Assembly (NCBI RefSeq): GCF_004212215.1
Contig: NZ_QVFV01000002.1
Location: forward strand, 1,167,303-1,231,302
Length of the DNA: 64,000 nt
Direction of reading: 5' to 3'
Source: Leptolyngbya iicbica LK
Lineage (GTDB): Bacteria; Cyanobacteriota; Cyanobacteriia; Phormidesmidales; Phormidesmidaceae
Shown: positions 37,385-46,440 of the stretch, piece after piece
Numbering within the stretch: the stretch's first letter is position 1
How the letters are laid out: every line of letters starts with the position of its first letter
Translations under genes and position numbers: made by a program
Notes under the pieces: model-generated
What the model saw: only the letters and a program-made list of their open reading frames with translations
The model's database searches: none
What the model was told of the DNA's origin: nothing

Positions 37385-38686
37385 TCACAGCGTCGAGCTA
37401 GCAGGGTAGAAAATTTGAGCAATCTGATCTTCCCCTTCGCCCCCGACTTCCGAAGGAACCAGCATGTCCACGTAGAGCAAGCCGTTATGTGTATCGGCAT
37501 TACCCACTCCCAACTCTCCATCGGCAACAACAATAGTTTGACGACCTTCGGTCACGGGATCAAATGCCCGACTTTCTTCGTTATAGTCACCAATTTGCGT
37601 GCCTGCGGTAAAGCTGACTGGAATGTTATCCGGGAGACTAAAGGTCACTCGATACAGCCCAGCATCGGTATAGCGAAAAGGCTTATCAGAAACCCCGTTG
37701 ATGACCTTGCCACCTACGTTCAACTCTGAACCAAATTGAGTGCTGGCGGCAACATCTTCGCTGCCGATGCCGTCGCCAACCCAGACTTGGTTATCACCAT
37801 CCCACCTCAGCCCAGTCAGTTGATCATCACTAGGAGTCAGGGTCGTGAATTTCTGGATGGTCAGTTCCATCATCGGCGCATACACCGTTGCGAAGCTGCT
37901 CTGGTAGGTAGTGCCAGTAAGGGCATCAATATCACCACTATTCTCCGTAATGTTGACGCTGGACTGTTTAGCCCGTACGCCTTGCACTTCGTTAGGCCCA
38001 GTTTGTTCACTCAGTTGCGTCATGGTGTACGCCCGCATGGGGGCGTCTAACTGATCGTAGAGCGCTAACTCGAGGCGAACAAAGCGACCGAGTTTCACGG
38101 GGGAAGACTCCATGGCATCACCGATGTCCACCCAATCGACCACGACGGGAGCCATGGCCTGGACATTACCAGCTTGCCAAGCGTTGCCGGCGGTTTTTTG
38201 AGCAAAGTAGTAGTACCCATCAGCATCTGGGGCGGGATCGAACGGAACTGTCAACTTCAAGCTATTTTCACTACTGCGACTGTCAAGGCCAAGCGGGTCG
38301 TCGCCTTGACCCAATAGCCAAATAGCGGGGAACGATAAATTGTTACCAACTTCCTCCTTATCCGGCGGCGCGCCGCCACCGCCGCCATTGCCGCTACCAC
38401 CGCCATTGCCGCCACCGTTGCCGCCGCCGATACCACCACCGCCGCCGCCACCGTTACCTTTTGCAGCTGAGAAAATTGGCGCTGCAAGTGCTTCAATGTT
38501 CAAGCTTGGTTGGTAGTTTTTAGGACCGCTAGTTTTTGCTCCTGGGTTTTCAAGCTCTCCGACTTTGTTATCCCCTTGGTTAGGATGCAACATTTCAATC
38601 GGTGACTTTTCCTTTATATTTTCTTGCCCAGAGATTTCGTCAAGTTGAAGAATATTGACGCCCCTTTCACGTGTTTGTTTAGCCAT
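37385..38686 (-). CDS. glycine-rich extracellular-type protein, unknown function
   Basis: A 433-residue protein starting at 38686 with GGAGGTGACAG upstream. A polyglycine/asparagine tract of about 30 residues lies near residues 80-105, after a polar N-terminus. The rest is rich in Asp, Thr and beta-strand patterns (such as LYRVTFSLPDNIPVSFTAGT). I see no signal peptide, transmembrane helix or known domain. It precedes the RTX gene on the same strand, and both could be secreted together by an N-terminal-independent route. This is inference. Confidence 0.65.
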   Translation of the reverse strand: MAKQTRERGVNILQLDEISGQENIKEKSPIEMLHPNQGDNKVGELENPGAKTSGPKNYQPSLNIEALAAPIFSAAKGNGGGGGGGIGGGNGGGNGGGSGNGGGGGAPPDKEEVGNNLSFPAIWLLGQGDDPLGLDSRSSENSLKLTVPFDPAPDADGYYYFAQKTAGNAWQAGNVQAMAPVVVDWVDIGDAMESSPVKLGRFVRLELALYDQLDAPMRAYTMTQLSEQTGPNEVQGVRAKQSSVNITENSGDIDALTGTTYQSSFATVYAPMMELTIQKFTTLTPSDDQLTGLRWDGDNQVWVGDGIGSEDVAASTQFGSELNVGGKVINGVSDKPFRYTDAGLYRVTFSLPDNIPVSFTAGTQIGDYNEESRAFDPVTEGRQTIVVADGELGVGNADTHNGLLYVDMLVPSEVGGEGEDQIAQIFYPASSTL

Positions 38687-39528
38687 GACTGTCACCTCCT
38701 ATGGAAGTGCGATTTTTGTTGGCAAGAGAATCACCTCTTGAGTGATTCTTTTTGTGGTGTCTAATTACACGATTGGCCAGTGTCATATCGCCATCTGAGC
38801 AAGTTGTGAGGTTGATGCCAATTGCCCTGACCTGGGATGATTTTCAACTTGCGAAACAGAACCTACTCAGCTTAGGGTACAAAGCTCTAGAGCACACCAG
38901 AAATTGCTTTGAACGCCTGGGAAGAGCACTGGAATGTGTCTTCGACAGTTTAAGTATTAGAGATCACATGGGGAGAATCTGGGGGTGAAACGGGTAGATT
39001 TCGGGGATTCCTGTTTAAGATAAATATTTAAATTTTTGGAGATTTTGATGACAAATTTTGTCACTTCTCCGGATCAATCATAATAGGCTTACAGGCTGTA
39101 TTTTCGTTGTAAAAAAAATCATTTATAGGCCTTGTATGAAATATTTATTCCTGGTGAAACTGTGCGACCACTAAAATTTAGAGGGCGAAGAATAAATATT
39201 CAGCAAGACGTCGTTGGTTTGCTGTTTTTGAGTTGTTTATGGCATGGTGTAGCGGCGATTCATTGGGCTAATCCAAAAGTGAACGACCTTATAAACCCCA
39301 CTACGACGACATTGCGGATAGTTGAACGAGGGGCGGCGGTGGTAACGGTGGTGGTCCGGTTGATCCAAAGCATCAAGATTGCGACCAAGACCGCGATCGC
39401 TTACATCAGTTGCAGTTCGACAACCTCGACCAATAGACTCTGGCAGCACGCATGATTGCTTATGGGCGCTGTATGTTGGGTTCGTGCCATCAAGTTGCAC
39501 AACCAACAACGAGGAAGACGTGCAGAGA
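38687..39528. other. intergenic region, no supported gene
   Basis: About 840 bases without a convincing gene. Near 38727-38749, AGAATCAC and GTGATTCT form a stem followed on the plus strand by T4-5. TGACAAA/TTTGTCA (39049-39063) forms a compact dyad, possibly an operator. One plus-strand frame near 39330-39430 holds a Gly-rich, Asp/Gln-rich piece (GGGNGGGPVDPKHQD) that ends quickly, perhaps a remnant of a gene like the Gly-rich one. Confidence 0.4.
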
Positions 39529-40206
39529 TTAGACCTTTTTCAGCCGATAACCGACCCCATGCACCGTTTCGATCAAGTCATCAGGAGCACCCGCTGCCCG
39601 AAGCTTGTGGCGCAGCCCCTTAATGTGAGACTTGACCGTCTCTTCGGTGGGGGTGTCTTCTAAAGACCAGAGATGTTCGATGATATTGCCCCGGCTCAAA
39701 ACTCGCCGCCCGTGGGTAATGAGCAAATCCAATAAGCCAAACTCTTTGGGCGTGAGGGGGAGCAACTGGCCAGCGTAGTAGGCTTCGTGGGTGCTGGGGT
39801 TGAGATGCAGTTCATTGCCCCACGATAAGTCAGGGGTCGCGATGAGTTGCCCCCGCCGCAACAGGGCTCGTACACGCGCCCGTAACTCTGACATTTCAAA
39901 GGGTTTGACCATGTAGTCATCGGCCCCAGCATCCAGACCCATGATTTTGTCATCCAGGGTGTCGCGGGCTGTGAGCATTAACACGGGCAAGGTCAAAGCC
40001 TGTTCGCGCAACTGTTGACATAGACTGATGCCATCTAGTTTCGGCAATGTCAGATCCAGCACAATCAGGTCAAAGGGTTCAGCGGTAATGAGATTCCAGC
40101 CCAGCTCACCATCAGCGGCGACCTCGACCATATAGCCATCGCTGCTGAGCGCATCAGCCAGCACTTCAGTGAGTTGCCGATCATCCTCAATGACTAAAAT
40201 CCGCAT
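39529..40206 (-). CDS. OmpR/PhoB-family response regulator
   Basis: A 225-residue two-domain regulator. The receiver has the acidic pocket IEDDRQL, the phospho-acceptor Asp in LIVLDLTLPKLDG, and Lys in DDYMVKPF. The C-terminal winged helix has LTPKEFGLLDLLITHGRRVL and the ETVKSHIKGLRHKL recognition helix. It is divergent from the histidine kinase gene at 40319, and the two probably form a pair. Target genes are unknown. Confidence 0.93.
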   Translation of the reverse strand: MRILVIEDDRQLTEVLADALSSDGYMVEVAADGELGWNLITAEPFDLIVLDLTLPKLDGISLCQQLREQALTLPVLMLTARDTLDDKIMGLDAGADDYMVKPFEMSELRARVRALLRRGQLIATPDLSWGNELHLNPSTHEAYYAGQLLPLTPKEFGLLDLLITHGRRVLSRGNIIEHLWSLEDTPTEETVKSHIKGLRHKLRAAGAPDDLIETVHGVGYRLKKV

Positions 40207-40318
40207 AGGCCGCAGCTCGCCAAAACGGTGTTGTGATCTTCTAGTTTAGTCAAGAGGTTAAAACTCTCTCATCAAAACTATTTAAATTGAAAGATATCGA
40301 TGTGGCGATCGCGTTCCT

Positions 40319-41746
40319 ATGAAACACGGTTCGGAACGGAGAGTGATAGCGGGTGGTTTTCTGCTGGCTTTGCTGTTGATGGGCGGTCTGCGCCTCGTCT
40401 CCTATCGAAATGCGATCGCGCTGATTCACGATACCCAGCACGTTGAAAAAACGGAAGATGACCTGAAAGCGCTGGCCGCCATTTCGGCGGGGTTAGCGAA
40501 TGCCGAATCAGGCTGCTTGGCCTATCTGCTATTTGGGAATGAGGCCGATCGCCACCGTCATGATCATGCAAAAGCTCAGGTCGATCTCAATCTGCAAAAG
40601 GTGACCCAAAGTCTGCAACCCGACGAGGACGCACTCGCTGATTTGGCCTCACTGCAGCAGTTACTCAGAGAGCGCCGAGGGTTGGCCGATAAGCTTTTGG
40701 CGATGGCCACAGCACCCGCAAGTCCTTTGTCTCAACAAGCCTCAGTGATGGCCCAAATCAATGCAAACCGTCGCGAGATTGAGCAAGTGCTCGACCGCAT
40801 GTCGGCGCGGAAACTGGCAACCTTGAACCGGGAAGATGCCCAGCTGGTGGAGCAAACCCGGGTACATTTAGCGATCGAGTATCTGGGGACTTTGGCCGTT
40901 TTTGCTTTGCTCATTGGCTTATTTTGGGTGCTGGATCGGCAATTGGTACGGCGTCAACGAGTGGAAGCAGAACGCCAAGAGCTCGCCCAGGCAAAGGAAA
41001 TGGGTGATCTCAAACTCCGCTTTTTCTCGATGGTGTCCCATGAATTTCGCACACCACTGAGCGTGATTTTAGGATCGGCCCAATTACTAGCAGAAAAGCT
41101 GGAGGGGCCAGATCCGACAACCGCCGCCAGGCATTTAGACCGGATTCAAACATCAGCACGATCGCTGAACCAGCTTTTGAGCGATATTCTGACGCTGACT
41201 CGGGCCGAAGCAGGCAAGCTTGAGCTGCATCCGACGGCGATCGACCTCGAAGAATTTTGTTTGAACTTGGTAGAAGATCTAAGTGTTGCGACGGATCCGC
41301 CGCGGCAGATTCACTTCCAAAGTGTGAGCAATTCTGCTAAAGCCGAAGTGGATGAAAAGTTACTGCAGGGATTGTTGAGCAACCTGTTGTCTAACGCACT
41401 GAAATATTCAGAACCTGATACTCCCGTCTCATTAACGTTGCTCAGTTCGTCCAAATGCGTGACGTTTGAAGTGAGCGATCGCGGCATTGGCATTGCCCCC
41501 GAAGAGTTAGCCAGCTTATGCGAACCGTTTTATCGCGGCCACAATCGTGGCTGGACGCAGGGGGCAGGACTGGGGTTGGCGGTGTGCAAAAAGTGCGTAG
41601 AGTTGCACCACGGAGCGATCGCAATCCAGAGCGAAGTCGGCGTAGGGACCACGGTTACAGTGACCTTGCCGTCTTCTCAACCCGAGGAGTCCAGTGCTGA
41701 AAATCAACCGCGTAGGGTGGGTCCGTCCCTCACCGACCGCCTCTAA
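40319..41746 (+). CDS. sensor histidine kinase with CHASE3-type extracytoplasmic domain
   Basis: A 475-residue membrane kinase. Transmembrane segments lie near residues 10-26 and 185-205. Between them is a helical CHASE3-type sensor. The HisKA H-box is SMVSHEFRTPLSVILG, and the ATPase domain has N box NLLSNALKYS and G boxes DRGIGI and GAGLGLAV. The last 17 or so residues (ENQPRRVGPSLTDRL) are encoded by the first copy of a repeat (41697 on), so the native C-terminus was extended or replaced by a repeat insertion. Confidence 0.9.
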   Translation: MKHGSERRVIAGGFLLALLLMGGLRLVSYRNAIALIHDTQHVEKTEDDLKALAAISAGLANAESGCLAYLLFGNEADRHRHDHAKAQVDLNLQKVTQSLQPDEDALADLASLQQLLRERRGLADKLLAMATAPASPLSQQASVMAQINANRREIEQVLDRMSARKLATLNREDAQLVEQTRVHLAIEYLGTLAVFALLIGLFWVLDRQLVRRQRVEAERQELAQAKEMGDLKLRFFSMVSHEFRTPLSVILGSAQLLAEKLEGPDPTTAARHLDRIQTSARSLNQLLSDILTLTRAEAGKLELHPTAIDLEEFCLNLVEDLSVATDPPRQIHFQSVSNSAKAEVDEKLLQGLLSNLLSNALKYSEPDTPVSLTLLSSSKCVTFEVSDRGIGIAPEELASLCEPFYRGHNRGWTQGAGLGLAVCKKCVELHHGAIAIQSEVGVGTTVTVTLPSSQPEESSAENQPRRVGPSLTDRL

Positions 41747-41880
41747 ATTCTTTACAAGAGGATGATACGACCCACCACCCCCACCCCAAATGCCCCTGAA
41801 AATCAACCGCCGTAGGGTGGGTCCGTCCCTCACCGACCGCCTCTAAATTCCCTGCAAGAGGATGATACGACCCACCACCA
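41697..41880. repeat. two tandem copies of a roughly 84-bp unit with internal hairpin
   Basis: Copy 1 (41697-41779) and copy 2 (41796-41880) each begin CTGAAAATCAACCG and share the GTAGGGTGGGTCCGTCCC segment with few differences. Each unit is itself hairpin-like: GGTGGGTC near the start pairs with GACCCACC near the end. The first copy overlaps the 3' end of the kinase gene. Confidence 0.85.
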
Positions 41881-42049
41881 CCTTCTGAGTCATTCCAGCC
41901 GTGAGAAATGCCTGCAAGTTCCGAGGGTTCTGGTATGTGATAGTTTGCGCAAAAACTAATCTTAAGGTTGTTGACCATATAGATAGTTTTAAGAGATCAA
42001 CCGAGGTGGGAAAGCTAAACTCAGTGGTAAGTAATCTAGGCATTTACTT

Positions 42050-42385
42050 ATGGCAACCCCTGCCGATTCGAGCTATCGCTGGCATGACGTATTAGCTCAG
42101 CATTATCGACTTAGCCAGTTTAAAGAACGGCTCCCTGATGCGGTGAAAGCTTGGCTCAACGTCTGTGAGTGGACTTTGATTGCGGAAGCAGGTCAAGCTA
42201 AGGTGCCGCTCCTGGTGTTGCGAGCACCGGGGCGCATTCGTCTTCGGCATCCGCTGCTGCTGCAACTCGCAGAAAGTGTGCACAGTAATGTCGGCCCCAT
42301 CGACCTCTCGCTCTTTTCAGCAGAAACCAAAGATCCCGTCAGAGTGCTGAGCCAAACTCTGGTTGAAATCAATCGACATCAGTAG
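42050..42385 (+). CDS. hypothetical protein
   Basis: A 111-residue soluble protein with no recognised domain. The segment VKAWLNVCEWTLIAEAGQAK is followed by VPLLVLRAPGRIRLRHPLLL. It follows the kinase and its repeats by about 170 bases, and I see no strong ribosome site. Moderate confidence only. Confidence 0.5.
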   Translation: MATPADSSYRWHDVLAQHYRLSQFKERLPDAVKAWLNVCEWTLIAEAGQAKVPLLVLRAPGRIRLRHPLLLQLAESVHSNVGPIDLSLFSAETKDPVRVLSQTLVEINRHQ

Positions 42386-42650
42386 CCGTCGCGAGGTTGC
42401 GCCACCAGTTATCGGTTCGGGCTAAAAAGTTTTCTCGTTCAGCTCAGAATGGCTGGTAACGGATCAAGTAGCATTCAGAGCTGCTTCGGTGGGCTGTTCT
42501 ATAGCCGCCTGCAGCCTGTGCGCATTGCATCATTGCGGCATTCATACCAGAAAAGGCACAAGGAGGACAGGGCTGACATCAATGCCCCTCCCTAATCGCT
42601 CTCCCACGAACCAATCCATGATCCCGGTGTCAGATATTCCCAAGACGGTT

Positions 42651-43664
42651 TTACCGATAGGGGCGTTGTTTGGGAATGGTGAAAGATTCAAAAGAGGGCG
42701 GCGGGCCTTGGGGGGATGATTGGGGCGATCGCGCTAGTGGAAAATAACGATTGATCAATTTGTTATATTGACCGCCGAGCAAAAGACCCAGCGTGCAGAT
42801 GTAGAGCCCAATAAAAGCGAGAGTGAGGGTGCTGCCAGCGCTAAATAACCAGTGATAGTCGGTCAGAGACTCTAAATGATGTTTGAAGGCCATCGCCGTG
42901 GCGAGCCAGATCATCGTGGCAAACACAGTGCCTGGCAATACTGGGGCCGACCGGGCAGATGATTTTTGACTGCTGCGATAGAGCACGCCATAGCTAAGAG
43001 CGATCGTCGAGGCGGCTAAACTCCACCTCAGGCTTTGGACTAACAATTGCCGCATCAGGCCAATAACACTGACTTCAGCTTGTTGCTGCATGCCGGCGGG
43101 TAAGGCCAGCAAGACCACACCGACGGCCAGCAGGGTAAGGGCGGCCGTCGCGATCGCGACCAGACCCGTGAGGCTCCGTTGCCGCCAGGTGGGGATCAAA
43201 TGTGACGCCAGATCGCCATCGGAACGAATGATCTGCTGCGTTAACCCCACCACTTTGCACCAGAGTGCCAAGCTCGCCCCAGTCGTCAGCAAAAAGAGCC
43301 ACCAGCGACGGTTGAGCGGCCAATCGGTACGGATTTCGGCAATGACAGCTTGTAAGGGCGTGACGACAGCAGGCACCCAACGCTGCAAATGGTTAGTCAA
43401 CCCCTCGGCGACAGGCGCCCACAAACTTGCGGCGGCGATCGCCATAAAACTGCTTAACAACACACAACAGACGATGCCATAGGCGATCGCGGCACCTTTC
43501 ATCCAATAGCGATGGCGGGCCGCTTGCTGCCCCAAATTCTTCCATAGGGGATAGTTGAGATAGCTGCCCACCGTCCGTTTCATGGTCGGTGGGGTCGCTG
43601 GGGGTAACAAAAACTGAGATGACGAACCATCCGGTGGATAAGGTTGAGAAGGCGGCAGCGACAT
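42651..43664 (-). CDS. YihY/BrkB-family membrane protein
   Basis: About 337 residues with six hydrophobic segments. The order and the C-terminal pattern (LPGTVFATMIWLATAMAFK, then LAFIGLYICTLGLLLGGQYN) match the YihY/virulence factor BrkB family of inner-membrane proteins. The N-terminal Pro-rich tail is cytosolic. The start is uncertain: Met at 43664 or the longer ORF from 43724. Function unknown; an old link to RNase BN is not accepted. Confidence 0.75.
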   Translation of the reverse strand: MSLPPSQPYPPDGSSSQFLLPPATPPTMKRTVGSYLNYPLWKNLGQQAARHRYWMKGAAIAYGIVCCVLLSSFMAIAAASLWAPVAEGLTNHLQRWVPAVVTPLQAVIAEIRTDWPLNRRWWLFLLTTGASLALWCKVVGLTQQIIRSDGDLASHLIPTWRQRSLTGLVAIATAALTLLAVGVVLLALPAGMQQQAEVSVIGLMRQLLVQSLRWSLAASTIALSYGVLYRSSQKSSARSAPVLPGTVFATMIWLATAMAFKHHLESLTDYHWLFSAGSTLTLAFIGLYICTLGLLLGGQYNKLINRYFPLARSPQSSPQGPPPSFESFTIPKQRPYR

Positions 43665-43926
43665 AGCATCCAGCTCAGAAATAAAGCAGCAACGGGAATG
43701 CAACGACTGCCCTTGGGCCATCATGGCTAGACGCGACCCCGAACAGACGTTTTACTTGCCAGTATTATGCAGCGATCGCCCAAAAAACACCTGAGTATGT
43801 CGTGTAATCCTTTGCACTTGTTTAGATAACCTGCCTCAAACGGTCGACCCTGGCCCCCTTGACACGCTCCGCCATCGCCATAGAGAGGTCAAGTCACCCT
43901 GCTGGCCTGATACTTGGCTCCAACCA

Positions 43927-44090
43927 CTAAATAAACTCTGTAATGCTGGGCAGATCGATCCGAATTTCACCGCCCAGCACCAGATACAGCCCCGCCGCGA
44001 TCGCCGCGCCCACAATTGGCGCAATCACAGGAATCCAGGCATAACTCCAGTCACTATCACGCTTGCCACCGGGCATGGGCAACACCGTGT
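43927..44090 (-). pseudogene. detached 3' end of the aquaporin/glycerol facilitator gene
   Basis: The minus-strand translation ends [20 protein letters not shown] with the stop codon at 43927. This is the last membrane helix and C-terminus of a major intrinsic protein. It continues the broken gene at 53917-54558 exactly across the 55-bp repeat. So the inserted element cut the gene in two. The rest of the protein is missing here. Confidence 0.9.
44036..44090. repeat. attL: 55-bp direct repeat, left junction
   Basis: Identical over 55 bases to 53915-53969; it starts CAGGCATAACTCC and ends CACCGTGT. It is part of the aquaporin coding sequence on the minus strand (region [13 protein letters not shown]). 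Confidence 0.95.
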
Positions 44091-44162
44091 AAGGGTTTCC
44101 GGGCCTACGGGCTAACCCCCGAGCGTCCCTATGGTGCTCACTTAGGGACAGTAAGGGGACAA

Positions 44163-45239
44163 ATGAAGGATATTAGACCCACAAACAACAATGGCAGCAT
44201 CAGGATCCGGTTTAGGTTAGCCGGGAGACGGTACGGGTTTAACCCGGTCCCCGGGGGCAGCTACAAGAACACTCGGGACCTTAAGACAGCCCAGGCGATC
44301 GCCACTAGGATCGCTAATGACATCCTTGCAGGATCCTTCGATCCGTCCCTGGACCGCTACCGACTAACCCCGAGGGTGGCTCCCCGGGCTGTCCCTAAAG
44401 ACGTGATCTCACTGCGGGACACTTGGGTCTTATCTCTAGGGCTGTCCGAGGGGATCCTAGCGGGGGAATACCACAAGGTCCGAAGGATGCTAGAGAAGGC
44501 AGCCCCGAGGCTAGGGGACACTGTCTGGTTAACCGGGTCCGGGCTAGCCCCCGGGACCTTTAACAAGCGCTTGAGTCTCATTAGGAAGTGCTACCGCTGG
44601 GCAGTCTCGGAGGGCATTCTGGATGGTTCCCCGTGGGACGCGATCGCCCATAGGAACATCCCTAAAGAGGACATCAAGCCGTTTACGGTAGAGGAGACCC
44701 GGAAGATCCTAGAGGGGTTCAAAGGTAGCCCCTATGGTCCTTTCGTGCTGTTTCTGTTTCTGACTGGCTGTAGGTTGTCCGAGGCCATCGGGCTGACCTG
44801 GGAGGCTGTAGACCTAGAGGCCGGGACGGTGACCGTTAAGGAGGTCCTAGCAGTGGATCCAACGGGGAACGGTCATAGGCGGATCAGGAAGGGCACTAAG
44901 ACCGGGACAGTCAGGGTGCTATCGGGGGAGGCCCTAACCGGGCTCCTATCCGGGCTGCCAAAGGGAAACCCCGGGGACCTAGTGTTTAGATCTCCCCGGG
45001 GCTGCATTATCTCGGATACGAACTTTAGGGCGCGTTACTGGGGTCCTGTCCTGCGGTCTCAAGGTATCCCCTACCGGAGACCGCATGTGATCCGGCATAG
45101 CCTAGCTAGTCATGCCATCGCCCGGGGGATGTCCCTGTTAGAGGTTAGCTATCTGTTAGGGCACAAGGACACCACGATGGTGATCCGGACCTATGGGCAC
45201 TTGATAGGGAGACCGGACCTCCCGGATCTGGGGATATAG
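44163..45239 (+). CDS. int: tyrosine recombinase/integrase of the element
   Basis: A 358-residue site-specific recombinase that should integrate and excise the element. An N-terminal core-binding helical part (about 70-165) precedes the catalytic domain: Arg in [23 protein letters not shown] (HxxR), [16 protein letters not shown] with the Tyr nucleophile. The start ATG 44163 has AAGGGGACAA upstream; the ORF upstream runs into attL. It sits just inside the left repeat, as expected for an integrase next to its site. A CGTCCCTATGGTG motif (44124-44136) lies upstream. Confidence 0.93.
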   Translation: MKDIRPTNNNGSIRIRFRLAGRRYGFNPVPGGSYKNTRDLKTAQAIATRIANDILAGSFDPSLDRYRLTPRVAPRAVPKDVISLRDTWVLSLGLSEGILAGEYHKVRRMLEKAAPRLGDTVWLTGSGLAPGTFNKRLSLIRKCYRWAVSEGILDGSPWDAIAHRNIPKEDIKPFTVEETRKILEGFKGSPYGPFVLFLFLTGCRLSEAIGLTWEAVDLEAGTVTVKEVLAVDPTGNGHRRIRKGTKTGTVRVLSGEALTGLLSGLPKGNPGDLVFRSPRGCIISDTNFRARYWGPVLRSQGIPYRRPHVIRHSLASHAIARGMSLLEVSYLLGHKDTTMVIRTYGHLIGRPDLPDLGI

Positions 45240-45282
45240 CCGGGGTTCCCTGGTAAGACATAAGGTGTCTCGGTAGCCAGTT

Positions 45283-45480
45283 CTACAGGTCTAACGGGAT
45301 GGTTACCTTAAGGCCCTCGGGGGTTAGATAGAAGTCTAGGTCGGTGGCACTGTCCAGGCCCTCTTGGGTGGCCTCTACGATGCCCTCCAGGAGTTCCTGG
45401 TAGGCCTCAGAACCTGGGCTAAGGGTTAGGTCTAGGGTGCCTGTGGTAACGCTGTAGGTGGCAAATAGTTGGTTTTCCAT
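45283..45480 (-). CDS. small acidic hypothetical protein
   Basis: A 65-residue protein opposite in direction to the rest of the element. AGAGG lies 9 bases upstream of the ATG. The sequence (ELLEGIVEATQEGLDSATDL) is acidic and helical. Position just after the integrase and before the iterons suggests a regulatory or excision role, such as a small repressor or directionality factor, but no HTH is visible. Confidence 0.55.
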   Translation of the reverse strand: MENQLFATYSVTTGTLDLTLSPGSEAYQELLEGIVEATQEGLDSATDLDFYLTPEGLKVTIPLDL

Positions 45481-45629
45481 GTGGTGATCCTCTGTGGTTG
45501 TCGGGAAGGGTCCCGGGGGTCCCGGGTTTGTCCCTTTGAAACCACCATAGGCGATCGCTCAAGGCCTTGTCCAGTCTACATCACAGCGGATCTACAGGTA
45601 GATATGACAGGTTAACCCGTGGGTTTCTT

Positions 45630-45921
45630 GGAACGGGTGGAACATGCTGGAACATGACCTTGGAACATCATGTTCCAGGCTAGGATCCGCTCCTAGTGAG
45701 GGTTTCAGGGATCTGGAACACGTGGAACATGAGTTTGCCCCTTATTAAGTTACCAGGGGAGCCGGGGGAGCCTCTAGTAATAGTCCTATTCTCACTTATT
45801 AATAAGCCTGAAACTCATGTTCCACATGTTCCAAAAGGCTAGAACCCTTGGTGTGCTTAGGGTGTAGCTGGAACATGACCCCGAAAAACATCCTGTTCCA
45901 TCATGTTCCACCCGTTCCACC
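45630..45921. repeat. iteron array, possible replication origin of the element
   Basis: At least eight copies of TGGAACATG (or its close variants) occur in both orientations, near 45638, 45648, 45661 (palindromic TGGAACATCATGTTCCA), 45713-45731, 45814-45833, 45869 and 45894-45920. The two halves are inverted copies: the left starts GGAACGGGTGGAACATG, and the right ends with its complement near 45901-45919. The middle (45742-45806) holds A/T-rich runs TTATTAAG and TTATTAATAAG. This is the architecture of a bidirectional or theta-type iteron origin. Confidence 0.75.
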
Positions 45922-46181
45922 TTTAGGATCTTCCCGTGACTTAGGGAAGGCTCCGAGGTGTTCACTACCCCGGCTCCCCTAACCAACCTTTGTAACGAAC
46001 TGTTAACCCTCCCCTAGGGGCCTAGATAAGGCCCTGATAAAGGGACTCCCTATTTCTTAAAGCTTTGATAAAGGACCATTCCCGGCTTCTACACGATGTC
46101 CGGTGGAAAGGCTCCCGTGTGCCCAAACCAGCCTGACAGCCATCGAACAGTTTAGTGGTGTAGACAACGAAGGACTACTTC

Positions 46182-46436
46182 ATGAGTTCCAAGAACACCC
46201 ACATCCGCTTCACCCCTGAGGACCTAGCCGCGATCGCCACTATCCAAGAACGGCACCAGCTAGGCTCCTTAGCTGCCACTATCCGCTATTCCCTACAGCT
46301 AGCCCTACACAGTGATCAGATCAGCCAAACCTTGGATCCTATCGTGGCGTATCTCGCCCTCAAGGAAGGCAAGGACCCCCAACAGCTAGCAGATGAGCTT
46401 AATGCCTTCTCCCGTAGCTACAGAGAGGAGGCCTAG
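46182..46436 (+). CDS. ribbon-helix-helix-like small regulatory protein
   Basis: An 84-residue protein with an N-terminal HIRFTPEDLAAIATIQERH strand-helix and a second helix, as in RHH/CopG repressors. An ACTACTTC leader with AAGGA precedes the start. It follows the iteron array and may bind it or the adjacent promoter. Exact function unknown. Confidence 0.6.
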   Translation: MSSKNTHIRFTPEDLAAIATIQERHQLGSLAATIRYSLQLALHSDQISQTLDPIVAYLALKEGKDPQQLADELNAFSRSYREEA

Positions 46437-46440
46437 GGCT

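Noticed and set aside
39132..39455. 107-codon frame in the 38.7-39.5 kb gap
   Set aside because: No motif, no good ribosome site, and the part after 39330 looks more like a Gly-rich remnant in another frame.
41697..41880. Possible CRISPR array from repeated units
   Set aside because: There are two long copies only, with no short unique spacers and no cas genes.
45792..45986. 64-codon minus-strand frame inside the iteron array
   Set aside because: It is made of the repeats themselves and has no protein-like content.
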